Shown here: positions 5,801 through 6,299 of the stretch, one piece after another
Layout: every line of letters starts with the position of its first letter
Numbering within the stretch: the stretch's first letter is position 1
NCBI GenBank assembly: GCA_029938185.1
Contig: JAOZVK010000346.1
Location: forward strand, 1-6,299
Direction: 5' to 3'
DNA: 6,299 bases
Source: Bacteroidales bacterium
GTDB lineage: Bacteria > Bacteroidota > Bacteroidia > Bacteroidales > JAOZVK01
Position numbers and translations under genes: made by a program
Notes under the pieces: model-generated
The model's database searches: none
Told to the model about the DNA's origin: nothing
What the model saw: the letters and a program-made list of their open reading frames with translations, nothing else

Positions 5801-6102
5801 ATAGACCAATAAATTCGTCTTTTATTAATAATTTTCAGATTGTTGGTTTTGCTGATATTGGTTCGGCATGGTCGGGCTTATCTCCTTTTTCTTCTGAAAA
5901 TGCATACAATAAAATTGTAATCAATAATTATCCAATTAGAGTAACAATTGATGTTGATCGTTCGCCATTTGTTCTTGGTTATGGTTTTGGTGTGAGGTCA
6001 AAAATATTTGGGTATTTTATTCGCTTAGATTGGGCGTGGGGGGTAGAAAAACAGGTGGTACAACCAAGAATGTTTTATTTTTCGCTTAGTCTTGATTTTT
6101 GA
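2827..6102 (+). CDS. Secreted pseudopeptidase/PD40-propeller/Omp85-like barrel protein (1091 aa)
   Basis: This is an outer-membrane protein of the kind often named 'biopolymer transporter Tol' in Bacteroidales; transport has not been shown. The N-terminus is a signal peptide (KK, then hydrophobic 9-17) with likely cleavage after LKA (25) or KAQ (26). Residues 27-280 resemble an M1-like gluzincin peptidase fold, but the zinc site is broken. The HExxH position reads AEVII (151-155), and the later W..EG motif reads WYIKG (179-183), with K182 in place of the third ligand. Residues 300-540 hold about five PD40/TolB-type propeller blades, for example LSPDGEYIAYT (310-320), YSDNGTKMVFS (407-417) and IIFNSDR (458-464). 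A charged linker with a short helical stretch (626-645) follows. Residues 705-1091 look like an Omp85-type barrel: MRGF (962-965) matches the (V/I)RG(F/Y) motif, then NTEIRWPIF (979-987), ADIGSAW (1009-1015), and a C-terminal F after alternating hydrophobic residues. The ATG at 2827 directly precedes the signal peptide. It is a single gene, divergent from the TM2 gene. A role in outer-membrane assembly or surface export is inference. Confidence 0.88.
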   Translation: MRIINIKKSIITILLLACSFLNLKAQFYNGHQMDFGKNRVQYNDFYWEYYRFDRFDTYFYRDGRKIAKYSLKFIEKKLPEIENFFGFHLSKRIIFVIYNKQSEFKQSNIGLISGDSQYNTGGVTKIIDNKVFIYFEGDYKKLEKQIAAAIAEVIINGMLSGTNLKDKITTSTLQNIPNWYIKGLISYVSENWSFEIDDKVKNGILSGKYDKFNWLSGEDAAYAGHSIWNYIAQNYGKSVIPNILYLTRINKNADNGFAYILGLNIKEFTPLWLEYYKNLYSKQISNKNLPKEEGKAIKTKRNLVYQQVKLSPDGEYIAYTTNIMGKHKVWICNTKTGKRKKIIRLEHKIEQETDYSYPILGWHPKGQKLTIISEEKGNLVLRYYKVKTKEKEDILLHYFDKINSFSYSDNGTKMVFSAVLKGQTDIFVYNISAGSSERITQDLANDFNPRFIEKSEKIIFNSDRTSDTIVFEKNEYAPIARTHDLFVYDYKNKSKILRRVSNTKYINETKPYGISKNKYVYLSDKNGIINREIASFDSSINFIDTTIHYRYFTTTYPLTNYSRNINSFDINTKNNLITEILFNNKKQDLYKNELDLSKNSIKGKYSNTEFRNKKTRAYIDVDSLLSLEAYREKRQKEIADSIAKHAPESIKHPDSTLININHYVFENEKIYAYHKVFKTDSTEIKNKKDSLAFPKQKIYLTSFYPNYLVSQVDFGFLNASYQVFNGGPFYFNPGLNIFMKIGTNDLFENYKITGGFRFAGDLESNEYLLSLEDLKNRYDKQYIYHRQVISSYFSKIKTHKLMYILKYPFNQVMSLKGTFSMRYDIATLLATNSATLEQGDAYRVFSSIKLEYIFDNTISLGLNIYEGLRFKIFSEFHQQVYDKYDDIYVFGADFRYYLKIHRNLIFATRFAASTSFGKGKLIYYLGGVDSWTVFSQNKSVFDTLVRINQDENYVYQAVATNMRGFKQNVRNGTSFAVINTEIRWPIFRYFINRPINSSFINNFQIVGFADIGSAWSGLSPFSSENAYNKIVINNYPIRVTIDVDRSPFVLGYGFGVRSKIFGYFIRLDWAWGVEKQVVQPRMFYFSLSLDF

Positions 6103-6129
6103 CTCTTCGTGTCTTTTTATATTATACTT

Positions 6130-6178
6130 TCAATGGTTCAATTATTCAATGATACAATGGTACAAAATATTGAATAAT
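6130..6178. repeat. Short-period CAATGGT repeat containing a 10-bp inverted repeat
   Basis: Five imperfect 8-9 base words related to TCAATGGT run from 6130 to 6170. ATTATTCAAT (6141-6150) and ATTGAATAAT (6169-6178) are perfect inverted arms around an 18-base spacer. It begins 28 bases after the stop codon of the large gene, but no T-run follows, so it is a poor intrinsic terminator. Similar ATTGAAC/CAATGG word strings are, as I recall, common between genes in Bacteroidota. Confidence 0.45.
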
Positions 6179-6225
6179 AACATATAAAGATTTAATAAAA
6201 GTAAAGTTTTTAAGCTAATTTAGTA

Positions 6226-6299
6226 TAGCCCACAAAAATATTTATGGGAAACGAAGCAAAGTCCGATAGGACGAAACTATTGTTAGCCCACAAAGATAT
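6226..6299. repeat. Hairpin-bearing dispersed-type repeat, cut by the window end
   Basis: TAGCCCACAAAAATAT (6226-6241) recurs at 6284-6299 with one change, 58 bases apart. CCCACAAA (6229-6236) pairs with TTTATGGG (6241-6248) except for one mismatch, with loop AATA. A second small hairpin, GTCC-GATA-GGAC (6261-6272), follows before the next copy begins. The alternation of a CCCA-type hairpin and a GTCC/GGAC hairpin suggests an array that continues beyond the window. I recall similar 'TAGCCCAC...GGACGAAAC' intergenic repeats in Bacteroidota, but cannot verify it here. Confidence 0.6.

Noticed and set aside
6141..6178. Intrinsic terminator for the large gene.
   Set aside because: The stem is entirely A/T except one G-C pair, the loop is 18 bases, and no T-run follows.
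6250..6279. Possible hammerhead ribozyme, because GTCC-GATA-GGAC followed by GAAAC matches stem II and the downstream core.
   Set aside because: The required CTGANGA before stem II is absent (the sequence there reads GAAGCAAA), so no catalytic core can form. The match is better explained by a dispersed hairpin repeat.
6226..6299. CRISPR array, from a 16-bp near-identical repeat spaced by 42 bases.
   Set aside because: Only two copies, the second cut by the window edge; the repeat is too short, the spacer contains its own hairpin, and no cas gene is present.

Overview
The window looks like part of a Bacteroidota chromosome, most likely Bacteroidales or a close relative. It is strongly AT-rich, none of the three start codons has a Shine-Dalgarno sequence, and Bacteroidota-type -7 elements (TAnnTTTG) occur between genes. 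The largest gene encodes an outer-membrane protein of the TolB-propeller type often annotated in Bacteroidales as 'biopolymer transporter Tol'. The organism call is inference from these traits, not from a marker gene.

There are three protein genes. On the minus strand, 215-1558 encodes a six-helix membrane chemoreceptor-type protein (methyl-accepting signalling domain) with no large extracytoplasmic sensor and no visible HAMP domain. Also on the minus strand, 2045-2419 encodes a small protein with two four-cysteine zinc ribbons followed by a TM2 domain. On the plus strand, 2827-6102 encodes a 1091-residue secreted protein. It combines a degenerate gluzincin-peptidase-like domain, a PD40/TolB-type beta-propeller and an Omp85/BamA-like barrel ending in phenylalanine. 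The two minus-strand genes are separated by about 490 bases of repeat-rich DNA, so an operon is unlikely. The large gene is divergent from the TM2 gene. Nothing in the sequence links the three genes functionally.

The spaces between genes are rich in repeats. The TM2 gene lies inside an element of about 670 bp (1891-2560). Its outermost 22 bp are perfect inverted repeats, a second inverted block matches at 36 of 41 positions, and the word AGGTY-N3-GACCT occurs three times around the gene. This resembles a small non-autonomous mobile cassette with a passenger gene and is the most interesting feature of the window. The chemoreceptor gene is bracketed by two direct copies of a 24-25 bp word containing CCCGTCAGAAGTTGG. 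Other items are a 22-bp tandem repeat, an AACAGGAT/ATCCTGTT inverted repeat, several hairpins, a 17-bp palindrome next to the chemoreceptor start codon, and a hairpin-bearing repeat that runs off the right edge. No tRNA, rRNA, CRISPR array, transposase or integrase gene was seen.
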